Positions 11,101 through 25,700 of a stretch of DNA of 64,000 bases are shown piece after piece. The translations under genes and the position numbers were made by a program. Location of the stretch: the NCBI GenBank assembly GCA_038501625.1, contig JAZAYU010000220.1, positions 682,001 through 746,000 of the forward strand, given 5' to 3'. Each line of letters starts with the position of its first letter. Position 1 is the first letter of the stretch. The notes beneath the pieces are model-generated. The model did not search any database. It was given only the letters and a program-made list of their open reading frames with translations, and was not told where the DNA came from. The DNA comes from Corbicula japonica. Its lineage: Eukaryota > Mollusca > Bivalvia > Venerida > Cyrenidae.

Positions 11101-14100
11101 GTGTGTCTTAAGTTTTTTAAGATGTTATAAAAGGCCATGTCAGTTTGGTTTTTATAAATAAAAATTTCATAGCATTTTGTTTCAGCTATGCAATCCGGAG
11201 GTTTAATGCCTTTTGAAGGAGACAAAGCTGCTAGTCTTGCTAGCCTGAATGGTTAACTATATTATGTACAAGGAAAGCTTATATGTGTTATGTTGTATAT
11301 CTTCAGCACATGGTGCAGAATCAGCTCCCTCCTACCTACCAGTATGCCCAGACACCCGGGCTTGAAGAATATCAGCCAGTCATGGTACAAACTCCCGTCT
11401 CCTCTCTGCCCGCAGAGTACAAAACTGACCCATCAGTGTTCACATCCACAGCTATCACCACGGTGACAGCCAATGGTGGCGTAGAGCAGCAGACGGTAAG
11501 GACCAGGGGAAACTTAAATGTACGTGAAGTATTTTGATATTTCTAGGCATGGGTTTGCGGTGGTGGACTAACCAATATGTATGTACCTCCTTAGTCAATA
11601 CATTCACACAGGCTTTGGTTTTAACTAGTTTAGTTTCACTTTTGTAAGTATTGCGTATTTGGCAGTTAACTTTTCTGTTGAGAAGGATTTCATGCTAAAG
11701 TCAAGAGGGTTTGCCTCAATTTTAGTTTAGCTATCCTGTTGTACTGCTCTGCTGATAATTATAAAACTGAGATTTGAAACCAGTCACAAATCTTAAGGTT
11801 GTATTAAGGTAAATAACTCAGTATTCATGAAAGCAATTTCATGCCTATATCTCGTTTGGTAGAGGCGTACTAGTTCCGGAAGAGCGGATGTATATTTTTG
11901 GCACCGTATTTGCGATACCGCCTTTAAAATACGGTCTGTTCGGTTAGAGATCAGTAATTTTCTTACAAGTAAGTTAACCCCCCATTTGCTGTGTGTTTTT
12001 GAATAGATGAAATGTAGATCTTCACAGTCATATATGGTTGTCTAGAAATTAAGATGATAGAAATCATGTTAATGTGCATTGAATATTGGGAATTTAACAT
12101 TGAGGTCTATGGGAATTGGATTTACCTTGGTTCAACCTTAAGCATCTGATTCAGTGATTGGCTGAAATTGCGACCATTCGCCATTTCAGCCAATCAGATG
12201 ATTGAGATTTGAGACTGGTATCCAATCTCAAGTTGTATGATTTTGACCCATGGTTGAATATTTGTAGTCTACTGCACAAAATATTGCCTGTATAATTATG
12301 TTCTATTGATCTCAGACAAATTTCTCCTTAAAGATCTGAAGATATTTCATTATTTCATTCTATTGGACTGTATAATGATTAGTTGGGAGACTGGGAATTA
12401 GTTTCCTACCAAAATAATTGCTCTTGGGGAAGGGTCATGAGAGTCTGATGTAGTGAAGAGTTTTGTGCAATAACAGATTGTCACATACTAAATTATATGC
12501 TTGACCTAACTTTGGGCTGCTTCTGAAGTTGAGAAAGTGGGAATTTGATTTGATATGTGTTCAGTTAATACCTACATTAAAAGAATAGTAAAATTTGCAA
12601 TCCTTAGACAAATTTCAAATTAAATATATTTAAAAGCCATTTTGCTTCTGTAGCTAGAAACATAGAGTTGTTGGCAATTAAGATTTATCTAATGCTGGCT
12701 TAAACTTATTCAGATGGTTTTTCTGTGAACACATTTAAATTCAGGGGCAAAAAACATTGTTTTTCCTTTTCTAAAATCATGTTTACATGAAATAATGTTG
12801 TTTTTGGAGATTTTTGAGATTTAAAATGTTCAGATTGCAAATTTTCATAAAATAAATGAAAACTAGTACCCCAAGATGAAAACTAGTACCCCGCAAATAT
12901 TAATGAATTCACAGTCAAAGAGATGGTGCTTGTAAAGACTATCATATAATCAGCATCAGATTCCCAGGTAGTCAGATTGATAAAAAACAAACAAGATTAA
13001 ATCAAATGTTGCTAATAGTGAGTTTGCTAATGCATTAATATTAATTTAAAACTCATGGGACACTGTTAACTCGTTTAAACCATTAACTCACTAAATTGAT
13101 GTAATGGGTTTGACTTCCTTTAAATTTGAGCCATTCTGTTGGTTATTCATGGGGTTTTGTAACAGAATTTAGTAACTGTATGGATACACCTTTTATCACA
13201 TGAGTGACCTGTGTAAATCCAGATTCTCTTCCACATCCATGCACTCTGATTGATTTTGGTCAGAAATAATTAAATCTTAAAGACTAGTGTGGTTAGAAAG
13301 CAAAGAGGTGCAGGTTGATCTGGATCTACATTGGTTGCTAAGGAGAAAATGGATCAAATGAATAAAGGAATAGCATACAGTTTAGCATCAAATCAGGTTG
13401 CACTGATGTGCATGGCAATGTGACATAAGCAGCACTCAGTAACTAAAAGAATTTTTTCCTGTAAAACCCAAACTTTTTTAATTTACTTCACATTATGAGT
13501 GGACTAAATTTGAAATGTATATATTTTTAGTAGATATTTTCAATAAATTTTGCTAAAACAATAATAGTGGTTGGTCCTGCAAAAACCAAACTATTTTATT
13601 TGCTTTATAACTGTCATTTTTGATTATAAAATATAGATACATGTTCTGGTAGCAAATGCTTTAGAAACAAAGTGCTTTGGATGTGATGTTGCTGGGGGCA
13701 GATTAGCTGCTAATTATGACACATCCTGTAGCCCCTGAATTGATGGTCTTTGTACCAGATGTTAAGTGGAAGATTATGGATCAATACTAATATTATAACA
13801 GGATCCTGTCCTTGTGTGTGTCATTATCACATTGTCATCCATGCCAGCTTTTGTTTGTTCAGCACAGATCCTGGTTGTGATACTAACATAAAAGATGTTG
13901 CACTAACATATAACCTCAGTTTTGGATAAAATAATTTAGTGTTTGGATTGGGAATAACATCTAACATAACATTGGAACTCGGGATTGGAATGGGAGATAA
14001 ATAGTTTTTGATTCACAATATCAGATATCAGAATGCAGTTAATTGGATTAAATTTAAGAGTGAGGAAAATTTTCAGTCATTTTTCATTTGCATTTATTTA

Positions 14101-17100
14101 TGGAAATTGTTTGAGACTTGATAGCATAAAATTGGCTGTGAAATTAGTTGGAAATGCTCAAATACATATGTTTATCTCACTTCAGCTAAATACTGTAACC
14201 TTTTGTTTCTCTGTTAACATATACATTGACATTTCTATGCCTATGTTTGAAAATGCCATGAGAAATTCTGGGTAAACAATCCTTAGTTTTATTAATGTAG
14301 AACAGCTGTTTACTAAATTTAATGCTTTGATAGAGGAATATAAAGATATCTTTTAAGCAACATCATCAAAGACTGTAACAGTCTTTAGTCTTAAAGATGG
14401 TTATACTTACATTAAGAGAAAAACCCATGTTAATTTCAGTTAACCAATTAACACATTCAGTTTTGTAGTGAATATTAGATCTAATTCAATGCAGTTAGAG
14501 CATGTTTTAATAGCAACTGCACTTTAAACCTTGAATATTGATTTTAATTTATTAATACAATGTATTTTTTATTAATTAATTTCAGTTATCCAAGATCCTT
14601 TGTTAGTATATATGAAAAGTATAAAAACAAGAAGTCTTCTTTTCTAAACACATAAATACAAAAAAATTCAGACCTGTAATTAAAGAATTTAGATTAGAGA
14701 ATATTCTCAAATCCCAAGCATCAAATTGGCTGAAAATAATGGAAACAAGTCTACCATTTCAGCCAATCAGCTGCTTGAGATTTGAGACTGGTCTCCATTC
14801 CAGCTCGTAAATAAACCAATTTCATCATTATTTTTGAATTTAACTATTGTATTTGGTTTGTATATAGCAGACAGATCTAGTGGAGGGCGAAGCCGTGTCT
14901 CAGCAACAAAGCCCATCGGAAGCGGGCTCCAAGGTGGAGGCTCTGTCACCAGGCTCAGCACAAGGACCAAAGAGATTACATGTATCAAATATACCATTCA
15001 GATTTAGAGAGGCTGACTTAAGAAACCTCCTAGGGGTAAGTGAATATGACAAAAAACATTCTTTTAAAGTTTTTATCGGTGGACAAAAACTTTACAGGCA
15101 AAATTATCAAAAAAAAGTTTAACCCCACTCCATGGGATAAGGTGTTATGTATACATATATATGTTTGCTTTTAGATTATTTCTTTTCTGTCAGTTACCAG
15201 TGTAGATCCAGAATCAGACAGCACAAATATGTTTTGGCCGATCTGGATCTACACTGGTCGCATGTGCTATATATTGAGTTAATCATGAATAAAGTTTTGC
15301 CTTTGTAATCGAAAGGCAGCAGAAACTGTTAGTATTACTCATAAAAAAAATTTCAGAACTCAAAAAGTATAATAATATGTTTCATTTCTTTAAAAAGTTA
15401 TTTTTCCTACCATGCACAATTCATAGGAGATTTTGTCAGAAGCAGATTTTGTAACATATTGCTTTTACCAGGGTCCTAGTTTCCATTAACCCTTTCCTTG
15501 ATATATATGCATTTTTACTCGCGTGAGACCATTGTAGATCCAGATCAGCCAGCACATCCATGCCGTCTGATTTGGATCTGCACTGGTCACATTTTGGTCA
15601 GAAATAACCTAAAAAATCAAAAAGCGAACAGTTTAGATCCTGATCAGACGGCACAGATGTGCCGGCCGATCTGAACAGATGTAACGGCTGATCTGGATCT
15701 AAACTGTTCGCCCTAGCAATAAAGGTGTATCTATACAGGAAAGGGTTAAATGTTGAAAAGGTTGTTAAGAAGATTTGGTAAACACTGGTTTTCAGGAAAT
15801 CCAGGAAATTTGTGGTGGTGTTGACTAAAATTAATGATAAATCGCAGAACAACAACAAAAACTGATAAATATTACTTTGATAAACACCACCGTAGGTTGC
15901 ATGTCTTGTTCAGAAACATTATTATTATAAAATAAATTTCTCTAACAAATTGTTATAATGGTTTCTATAAATTGCAGCAATTTGGTGCAATTTTGGATGT
16001 GGAGATCATTTTCAATGAGAGAGGCTCTAAGGTAAGCCAGTTGTTGTTAATCTGTCAGATGTTTTCACAAACTTTTACACTACAAGCACTGAGAATGTTA
16101 AGGCTTGTCAGGGTCCAGGGTCTTCCTCGTCCGTGTGCCTAGCTGGACCAAACTCTCTGCACCTATGACTGGAACAACCTCATGCCTTATACTGGAACAA
16201 ATGCCTGTCTGTTCACATGTCTGGTACGATTGTCACGCTGTCAAGGTTTACTGGAACAAGCTTTCTTCTTAACTCTTTCCTCCATATGGCATGGGCCAAT
16301 AATGTAGATCCAGGTCAGTTTTCACAAATGTGCCAGCTGATCTGGATCTGCACTGTTTGCTCATGCAATAAAAGGCGTTTATGTTGAGGATAGGGTTAAT
16401 ATGTGACGGGAACAAATGTCTGTCTGCAAACATGACTGGATCAAGCTTCCTTCTGTACATATGACTGGAAAAAGTTTCCTTCTGTACACATGACTGGAAC
16501 AAAGTCAAAGAGAATGTAACAGTGCTTGTAGTACAACTTTTTCATTAATTGCAACTTGCTATTCGAACCTAGACTATGAGTTTATAATTAAGAATGAGTT
16601 ACGTTTGCAAAATGATGACATTAATAATTTCATATTTTGTAAGGATGTAATTTAAGTTAAATAAAAGCACAGAATATTTACTGATTTTAATTTAAATATA
16701 AAAATCTTTATTGAAAATTAAGAATGATATAATTGAGTCATTATTAATTATTTGTTTATAGATTTCAGATTTATTTATAAATTTCACAAGATGCATATTA
16801 ATCATCAATTTTCAAAAAATATCACAATTGGAAAAATTAATATATCAAGTACTTATTTAAAAATGAGCAAAACTGAAAAAAAATGTCAACTGATTTCTGT
16901 AAACAAATAAAGCTGATTATTATGAAGACTTTTTTTATCAGTGTGGAATAAACTTGAATCCAATGTTTCAAAATGTGACGGTTTTCTGAGGTTTAATACC
17001 CTGCCAGCCTCTTAATTAGTGGTTTTTTTAATTGTGGACACATTTTTGGGATAATTGAAGACTAAATGCTATATAAATTTCTCCAGTGCATTGAAATTAC

Positions 17101-17663
17101 CAAAGTTTGGCAGAAAGGATACATTATTGTTTGGCTAATTCATATCATGTTTTCAGAAATGCATAATGGCATTGCAAGTGGAGTAATCTTTATACATCTG
17201 ACAACATTGGATTCCAGTATACGTCATTCTGATTTTTATGCGATAAAATATGCAATGTGCGTCAAGATTCCATGTGGCTTCGAGCAAAACACTGGTTAAT
17301 GTGAAAATATTATAAAAAATTGCACAAGTTTATTCATAGGGTAGGAATTCTGAGTGCCAAGTCTTTTATTACCGGATCGGAGATTGGAACCAAACACTTG
17401 ATGTTAGATGCCACATGGAATAATGGTGCCAATCTTTATATATTATGAAATTAAGTCAAAATTGTCACATTATTGTTATGATGTGTTTAATGTTATGTGT
17501 ACTATGTATGTCAGTACATGCCAAATCACAGCTAGTGTGTTTTATACTCTGATTGTTGTTACGCCTGCCAATACCAGAATAGATTATGTGATGAATGTAC
17601 CCAAGAAGCTGCACATGTCTGTGTATGTGTATATGTTAGGTGTGAGAGCCAGTGTTTGTCCTC

Positions 17664-17700
<37 letters not shown>

Positions 17701-19693
17701 TCTGGGCCCAAGATCATAATACTTATCAGGAGACCAGTCTCAGATCTCAAGCAGATGCCTGAAATTTGAGACTGGTCTCCAATCTCAGTTTTATAACCTT
17801 GGGACCAGTCTGTTCTGTTATGTTAATGATGTCCCATGTGTATGTACATTTTGTACATTCTGTGTGTTTGTCTGTTTGTCCATTATGTCATCATAAGTGT
17901 GTGTGTCATTTTCTTTGCCTGTCCCCTTCACTGGCCAGGGAAGGGGTTTATCAAGGAAGTAAGGACCATCTGTCTGTATGTCTGTCCGTCTGTTTGTATG
18001 TGTATGAGAGGATGTGTGTGGCAGCTGTTTTCAAGCATGTAGATCATGTCGCTTACCTAGGCACTGGCATGTTCAAACTGTCATGTCGACTACGGCAGAG
18101 TTCGTGTTTCTTATCTGCGTAACTCCTTGTTTAACTTCAGATGACTATGTACTGTGATGTATTATACAATCAGAGGCATGTGTTATATGTTTTAATTTAA
18201 ATGACTGACTATGATTATTACAAAGATACATGTATTGACATTGATTCGTTTGCACGAATTTAATGCATGTTTCCTTATTTTTTCCTTCGTGCATGTAGGG
18301 ATTTGGTTTCGTAACTTTCCAAAATAGTGCCGACGCTGACAGAGCACGTGAGAAACTGAACGGTACAGTGGTTGAGGGACGCAAAGTTGAGGTGCATGTT
18401 TATTCATTATTTTGTCGTAGCACACAAAGACACTTAAGACCTATACATATAAAAACCTGTGCAGTATAAAGAAATGCCTGTACGTCGTTGTAAGTGTTTG
18501 TTGTTATTTGCCTTGTGTGTATAAGATCTATACGCATCTCGTTCGTTTTTTTCAATCCCCCCATTTGTCAGTGACAGTTTTATATATTCTTTTCTTATTT
18601 TTCACTGAGGCAATGAATTGGTGCATTTTGAGTTGAAATCACATGAAATGGATGACCTATTTTTTTTTACCAAAACATGCCTTAAATGTTATTCTCAGTT
18701 TTGTTGACGAGTACTGTTTTTCAGTTAGTGCAATTGGGACTGCAATATGTGTGCATTTTGGTTAAACGGAGTAGTTGTTATGTATTTTTCCTATATTCTT
18801 GGCTGTATTTGGCACCAGTATATTCCATTTATCTCTGTGTTATTACTGATAGTATGATCTTATCTGTAACACTGTTTTTTTAAGCCTTTACTTCATAGAT
18901 ACGCCTTTTATTGCATGGGTGAACAGTGTGAATCCAGATTAGCAGGCTAGACTGTGCAATCTGATCAGGATCCACACTGTTCACTTTTAAATTCATTAGG
19001 TTACTTCTGAACAAGGTTACTTATGATGTGTAGATCCTGATCAGATGGCGTGGATGTGGCAACTGATCCGGATCTACACTGGTCTCGCATGTTATAAAAG
19101 GCATATCGATGAAGTGAAGGATTAAAATGCCAATACCCCTTAGAGATTTTGAAAAAGTATTTCTGTTTGTCTGGCATTTCTTCATTCTGTGCTGTGTCGC
19201 AGTTATCTAACCCTGTCTTTGGTCTTTGAAAAACGAGAGAAAAGGTTATATTACAACAACACTTACAATGCGATTTTATTTATAAGGCAATACATACCTA
19301 AGTTCTCTGGTCCTTGATAGGAGATCAGCAAGTAGGTAGGTGATATCAAGTTTTCTTTTTCATTACTTTTATGCAATTTGTAACCCTTTTCTACCCATAG
19401 AAACTATTTACATCTCATGTGGGACATAAGTAGTCCCAGGTCAGCATGCATGTCAGTGCCGTCTGATCACTTTAGGTTCATAAGGTTAATTTTGTCTGAG
19501 AAGTAAACTGTAGATCCAGATAATACTGTGTGGATGTGCAGGCTGATCTGGATCTATATTGTCACAGATGGGATATAAGTGGTATTGATGGAGAAAAGGG
19601 TTAAGAGATAGGTATTTCAAACAATAATGTAAAATTGGTTGCATGTGGCACCATAGAAGACCAAAACATTAAAAAAAGATTCTAAGAAGATAA

Positions 19694-19750
<57 letters not shown>

Positions 19751-22700
19751 CAAAAGCAGGCCTAGTTTATTTCAACTCTTAGCTCTCAAATGTAACAGAC
19801 TCACTATTCTTTGAATGTAAGTTAGTAAATTTGTTGATCTTACGATTTTTTGCTAAAATTTATCCAATGAATGGCAAACTATCTGGACCCTGATCAGACA
19901 GTGCAGATAAACTGACTGGTCCCAAGGTTATAAAACTAAGTTCCAGTCTCAAATCTCAAGCATCTGATTGGCTGAAATGGCGACTGGTCACCATTTCAGC
20001 CAATCAGATGCTTGAGATTTGAGACTGGTTTCCATGCTCAGTTTTAAACCTTGACACTGATCTTGGTCTACACTGGTTGCAAATGTCACATTAGCTTTCT
20101 CTAGTAGTTTCTCCAGTTCTAATCAGGTTAGGTTATGATCCTCTTATATCACCACCTTAGTGCAATAACAGTATAAGTACAATCAAAATAAAAAGAAGTT
20201 AAACCGTTTTTTGCATTAAGATGACAGGAGAAATATTATTATGAGAGTAAACGTATATCAGTCTTTAGTAAACAGAACACCATATTGATCATGGAGATAT
20301 TCACAGCAGTCCGCCTCCAGGATTCCCTAAGGCTCCATGTAGCTGATACATCAATTCCAACTAATATTCAAACATTCAATGTCTGAAACCTATTTCCCTG
20401 GGGTGATATTCTGGAGTTTAGTGCTTTCTTTGAGCTGGCATCTGGTCTGTAACTGAAGATTATAAAACTGAGAATGGAAACTAGTCTCAAATCGCAAGCA
20501 TCTGATTGGCTGAAATGGCAACTGGTCGCCATTACAGCCAATCAGATGCTTAAGATTTGAGACTGGTTTCCATTTTCAGTTTTATCATCATTAGCCCTGG
20601 TCTGTAAATTCTGGCTGTTGATTATCAGAAGATAGAGCATTCTTCATCAATTACTGCTTATCAAACTAACCATCTTGGATAGTGTGATTAAGATTTATGC
20701 ATTTGAATTCATGACTTGCTTGTAATTCATTTATAAATATTTATTTACCTCTTGCTGTGAGTGACTCTCATTTTTTGTGAACTGCTTGTTTTTATGTAGG
20801 TTTTTGCAAGGTGATATTTTGCCTGCCAAGAAATTATAATGGTTTAGTTATTTCATTAATAAAAAAGAGGCTTTTGCGTTCTAAAAACTCCAGAAATATC
20901 TTTGTTTGATAAATACATTGCTTTATTTATGTAGATTTTAGAAATATTTTTGGTGCAATTGAAATTTGTTTGAAATACCTATCTCTTAGACTAAATTGTT
21001 TATCTTGGCTGAACATGAATGCAGTGTGTATTTCATGGAAAACCAGTTTGATTGATGTTAATACGGTTTTTAGCAGTCTTAGACCAGTCTTACATAAGAA
21101 AATACCTTTCCCAACTGACTCATATAACCTGACTGCAAAATGAACCACATATGCCTTTTAGTATTCAATAGTAGCTTCTGTAATAATAATAATAATAAAT
21201 GAAAAGATTGAAAATCATTTGTCCAGTATAATTGTGCTTTCAGGGATTCTCATGCAATATTTGTCATGAAAATGTCATATAATATACATATGTCCTCAAG
21301 TTATATTGCGATTCTATTTTGATCACATCTTGGCCTTATGTCTCGTATGGTTATTAACAGTTTCTTCATATGTTACTTGGTTTCTAGACAGCAGAAGAAA
21401 ATCCTCTTTAATCATTTCAGTAGTGCCAAAGTAATATCCTGCATCGGAGAAGAAAATCAATAGCATTTCTAGAATTTGGTCTGAAAGCTCATTTTGGGGG
21501 ATGAATTAGGTGTCAATGGCAAATATTGTATGAGAGATCCCAGTGTGAGAATTCGCACCCGTTTCCTGTATTCCCTGAATATGCGCGAGTCTTCATCAAA
21601 CAAAGAATATCAACTGAATTCACTTACTTTTTGGCATAATTAGATCTGTTTGGATGTCAAAATTTTGCGAGAAAATTAGTTTTCTGATGTCTTACTTTCA
21701 AAGGAGTTAAACCTTTTATTCCATGTATATAGCTTATAAATAGCCCTTATGCAACCAATGTAGATCCAGATCAGCTTGCACATCCATGCAGCCTGCTCAG
21801 GATCAACACTAGTCACTTTTAGATTCATTATGTTATTTCTGATTAAAAGTATAGAAGCAAACAGTGTACATCCAGATTGAAACTTATGAATGAGCTGGCA
21901 GATCTGGATTTATGCTGTTTGCAGATGGTATGTAAAGGGTAAACAGAGACTCGCTTAACAGGGATAAAGGAAAGCGTAAAAGTTTAATGAAATGCACATT
22001 TTTGTCCTTTTCTTAAAAGAAAATCATATTTCGATAAAAGTGTTCTCATTCTTTTCTGTTTTTGCGTAATGAAATACATCAAAAGGGTTTTACAGAACTG
22101 TCAACAACTGGTTCCAAGGTTTAAAACTGAGAATGAAAACCTGTCTCAAATCTCAAGCATCTGATTGGCTGAAATGGCGACTGGTTGCCATTTCAGCCAA
22201 TCAGATGCTTGAGATTTGAGACTGGTTTCAAATCTCAGTTTTAATATCTTCAGCACTTAGCATCTTCAGCTGTTACTTTTGAAGCCTTAAAATATAATGT
22301 TAATGACATTGCTGGGTTCAAGTTGTTGATTGTTCTATATCAATTCTCTCTCCAAAAATAGCTTACAACAGAATATTTGATTCTTGAGAGAATTGGTATT
22401 ACTCCTTCAGGATTGGATAACCATCTAATATGATCAATACATACATAAGTTTCATGATACATTATTAGCTTCACATGTTCCTATGTGGGTGTTAACTCCT
22501 TTCGTGCAAGTTAGTTACCCAGTCTTCAACAGAGCACATTTTTGTCTAGTTGGAGCAATAACTCTAATGGAAATGTACTTCTCTTATAATGTTATTTCCC
22601 TAGCAATCAAATTATGAATATTATAATTAAATTAGTAAACCTGGGAAAGGCATATATTCATACATCAAAAGCATGAAAGGTAGACCACATCACAGCTGTT

Positions 22701-25700
22701 TGATGCTCAAGAAGATTATCAGATCTCTGTAGTAGTTTTACAGAAGGTCATTATGTGTTACAGAATATTCTTTTCTTCAACACATATTTTGGGGAAGGGA
22801 GATGTCAATTTCATACTAAGGGGTTTATGCTTACACTGGTTTCCAACCCAGGAAATACATAATCATGGGCACATAGCTGAAATGAAAACCTTTACTTGCC
22901 ATTCTTATTAGTTTAAGCTTTATTGACTGAAAAGCAAACAGTGTAGATCCTGATATTACTGCACGGATATGCAGGCTGATCTGGGTCAACACTGTTGATT
23001 AGCACATAGATAAATTTAATTCACACACAGAAAAAATCAACATAATTATATAAATAGTATGAGAAGAGTTATCCCATCCTACAAGGAGTGCCCTTGTGTA
23101 TATGTTGCATTGAATGATGATGAGATTGTATGCTATGTTTGTATATACTCGGATTTCCTCATTGCTAATGTCTTACCATCCTTCGTCAGGTCAACAATGC
23201 TACTGCTCGTGTTATGACCAAAAAAACTGCTGTTGCACCTGCAATCCCAAATGGTAAGACAACGTAACATGAATGTTTTATTTACTTTTTTTGTCACAGA
23301 ATTTTTCGATACACATTCCAGAGCTTTCCTTAAAGATTTTGTTCAGTAACATTACCAAACTCAATCCTTACAAAAACTAATCTAATGGCAATTTTAAGTA
23401 TTTATGGTTTTCACAGAGAATTCTGATTATTGCTCTTTTTTCCTGATTGGCGGGGAATAGAAATTCAACTCGGGGAGAAAAATAGGATGAAATTAAGTAA
23501 AATTTGTGTTATGATGTATTATTTCTATGAAAGAGACCTAGCACAAAAGGTTACCATGGAGAACATTAATTTATGAAATATAATCCTTTGATAATCATTA
23601 GGCTTGTATCTTTGAAAATGTTCCAAAACAAAGATATTTGCACACTCCCCAAGATTTCAGGCATCATGCATTGAAAAGAAACAGCACGAGTCCATTTAGA
23701 CAAGAAATTAAGATCTGTGTATCTGCCCGGTACACCTGCATTCCTATCTTGATTGGATAGAAGCCATAATTATTGGATCTGATGCTAATATTTACCAGAA
23801 AAATACAACATTCCTTTGTTGTTTGAGGATGGAAGTTTTATGTAAATATTGGGGGGTATCTCTTGTAATATCTGTTATCCGCAGGGAATCTTCAGTAGAA
23901 TATAACGTCAGTGTTTGCTGTCAATCAGACAGTTCCTGTCATACTCTATCAGTACAGCCATATCTTTCTGTTAAAATTCCTGGCATTGTTTATGTCAGTT
24001 AGAATTTTCATTCCGCTATATTAAGCTCATGATAAGAAATATTCTGGAATATTGGGCAAGGTTCCAGCCCCAGTCGCTGCTGGTTATGTTCCCTGCTAGA
24101 ATAAAGTACATTATATACATATACTTGAAAATTTTAGTTATTACTGATTGTTAAATCTTTACTCCATATTTCTAAATTGTATCACATGTGCGACCAGTGT
24201 AGATCCAGATCAGCTGGCACATCTGTGCTGTCCGATCAGAATCTGCACTGTCGGCTTTTTGGTCAGAAATAACCTAATCAATTAAAAAGCGAACAGTGCA
24301 GTTCATGATGAGATGGCAAGATCTACACTGTTCGCCCATGCCATGAAGGCATTTATATGGAGGAAAAGGTTAAACCCAAAAATTAGTTTGAAGATCTTTT
24401 TACAACTTTCTTTAAATAACAAAATGTTTAATAATTCAGTAGCAGAAGCCTTGTCAGTGGGTGAACATGAAATGTAATGATATTGGGGGCAATATTGACA
24501 GCATTCACAGTGCAAGTGATGTATTAAAGATACCAAGTAACTGTGGGGTGAAAATTAGTGATTATTGATTGCTCCCTCAAGGTGGAAAATATGATATTGT
24601 GAGAAAATTGTTTTTATTTGTCGATCCCTCCTGCGATTTTATTTGCTCCCTCAGCAGAGGTGGTGGGTGGGGAAAAGGATAAAAGGTTGATAATAATCCC
24701 TCAGAACTAAGGTGGAAAATTGAAATGATATATTAGGGTGAAATATTTTTTATTGGTTGCTCCTTCATGCTCCTTCAGCAGAAGTGTGTGGGGGGGGGGG
24801 GGTGGGGGTGGAGAGGTCACAGTTTGATGATAATTTCTCCCTCAGTGGTGAAGTTAAATGATATTGACTGCTCCCTAAGTCCTGGTTCACAGCATGGTGT
24901 ATGCTTCTCTGTTGTTCTCAGAATCTAGCTGCAAACAACATTCAACATTGACCAATAACAAACCAACATGGAATCTTGTGCATGACAACTGGTTTCAGGA
25001 GTTACTTTTCAGAGCATAAGTAGAACTTGCTAAAAGATTAATACCTATGTCCCAATTCTATATTGCATAAAAAGTTTGATATAATATATATATAATATGG
25101 GTTGGATAAATAACCAGAATGCAGGTTGTTGGTCTTGTTTGCTCTCTGATTATTGATGTCATAATGAAACTGCTCGCATCCCTAATTTGAGCGTCTGTTA
25201 TGCAATACGATGCCAATTATACTGTGTGAGTAGATTATAATATAATGATTTTTAGAGATGCTAATTTCCCCTCCCCTCCTATAATACAGCCTTAATTCAA
25301 AACTTTGGAATGACGTTAAACACAATCCATTGCATAAAACAGGAAATGCATTTGCATTTATGTGCAAAAAACTGCTATGCCCTTCTACAATAACTTGCCT
25401 GAATTTTTCTGACATTATAAATATTTGGAAGAATGCTATATTATTTTTCTTTGTCATAAATGTGGTTGTGCATGATGTAGAAATGCCATGTAAATGAACA
25501 TGTTTTCCTTGTAGTTATATCGCCAGTCTCGGCAGCCGCTCTGCGAGGTGTGGCATTGACAAGAGGTCGTGCAACAGCAGCATTGGCTGCACGAGGAATG
25601 TACACAGCAGCAGCAGCGGCTCAGCTACAAGCTGCAGCTTTACGTCAGCCGACTCCCTTACCAACAGCCACAGCTTTACCATATGCCACGTAAGTATCCT

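Larger units (their letters stand above)
8110..11306 (+). other. Rbfox intron between exon 1c and exon 2
   Basis: AT-rich intron, largely free of family A and B elements, which is unusual for this window. It holds the weak exon candidate at 9526-9600 and a ~80-bp direct duplication at 10944-11133. Long antisense frames around 10416-10805 have low-complexity, non-protein-like content and were not accepted. Confidence 0.8.
11496..14867 (+). other. Rbfox intron 2
   Basis: Holds a family B copy split by element E (11757-12238), a degraded family A copy (13178-13368) and a partial B (14704-14808) ending 60 bp before exon 3. The remainder is AT-rich with no recognised feature. Confidence 0.85.
15036..15977 (+). 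other. Rbfox intron 3
   Basis: Contains one solo family A fragment (15195-15262) and one full family A copy (15486-15749). A TGCATG word lies about 80 bp upstream of exon 4, near 15898. Confidence 0.85.
16032..18298 (+). other. Rbfox intron 4
   Basis: Holds an internally deleted family A copy (16269-16399), a (TGTC)n run (17665-17699), a short family B copy (17702-17809) and GT/CTG-rich sequence to about 18020. The last 60 bp carry two TGCATG words before exon 5. Confidence 0.85.
18392..23189 (+). other. Rbfox intron 5 (largest)
   Basis: Contains family A copies at 18879, 19381, 21717 and 22926, family B copies at 19919, 20452 and 22112, and a (GATT)n run at 19695. No additional exon-like segment was found. 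Confidence 0.85.
23254..25514 (+). other. Rbfox intron 6
   Basis: One family A copy (24151-24374) and a G-run at 24787-24812 within a purine-rich stretch of repeated 'gctccctca' words (24570-24880). A TGCATG (25469-25474) lies 41 bp before exon 7. Confidence 0.8.

Noticed and set aside
11185..11255. Segment after tttcag with ATGCAATCCGGAGG, possible exon
   Set aside because: Frame ends in TAA within 24 codons, and the only donor (AATG|gttaac) is phase 1 and poor, so it does not join exon 2 in frame.
17408..18122. Overlapping plus-strand frames with Cys/Leu/Ser repeats
   Set aside because: They are generated by the (TGTC)n and CTGT-rich tract.
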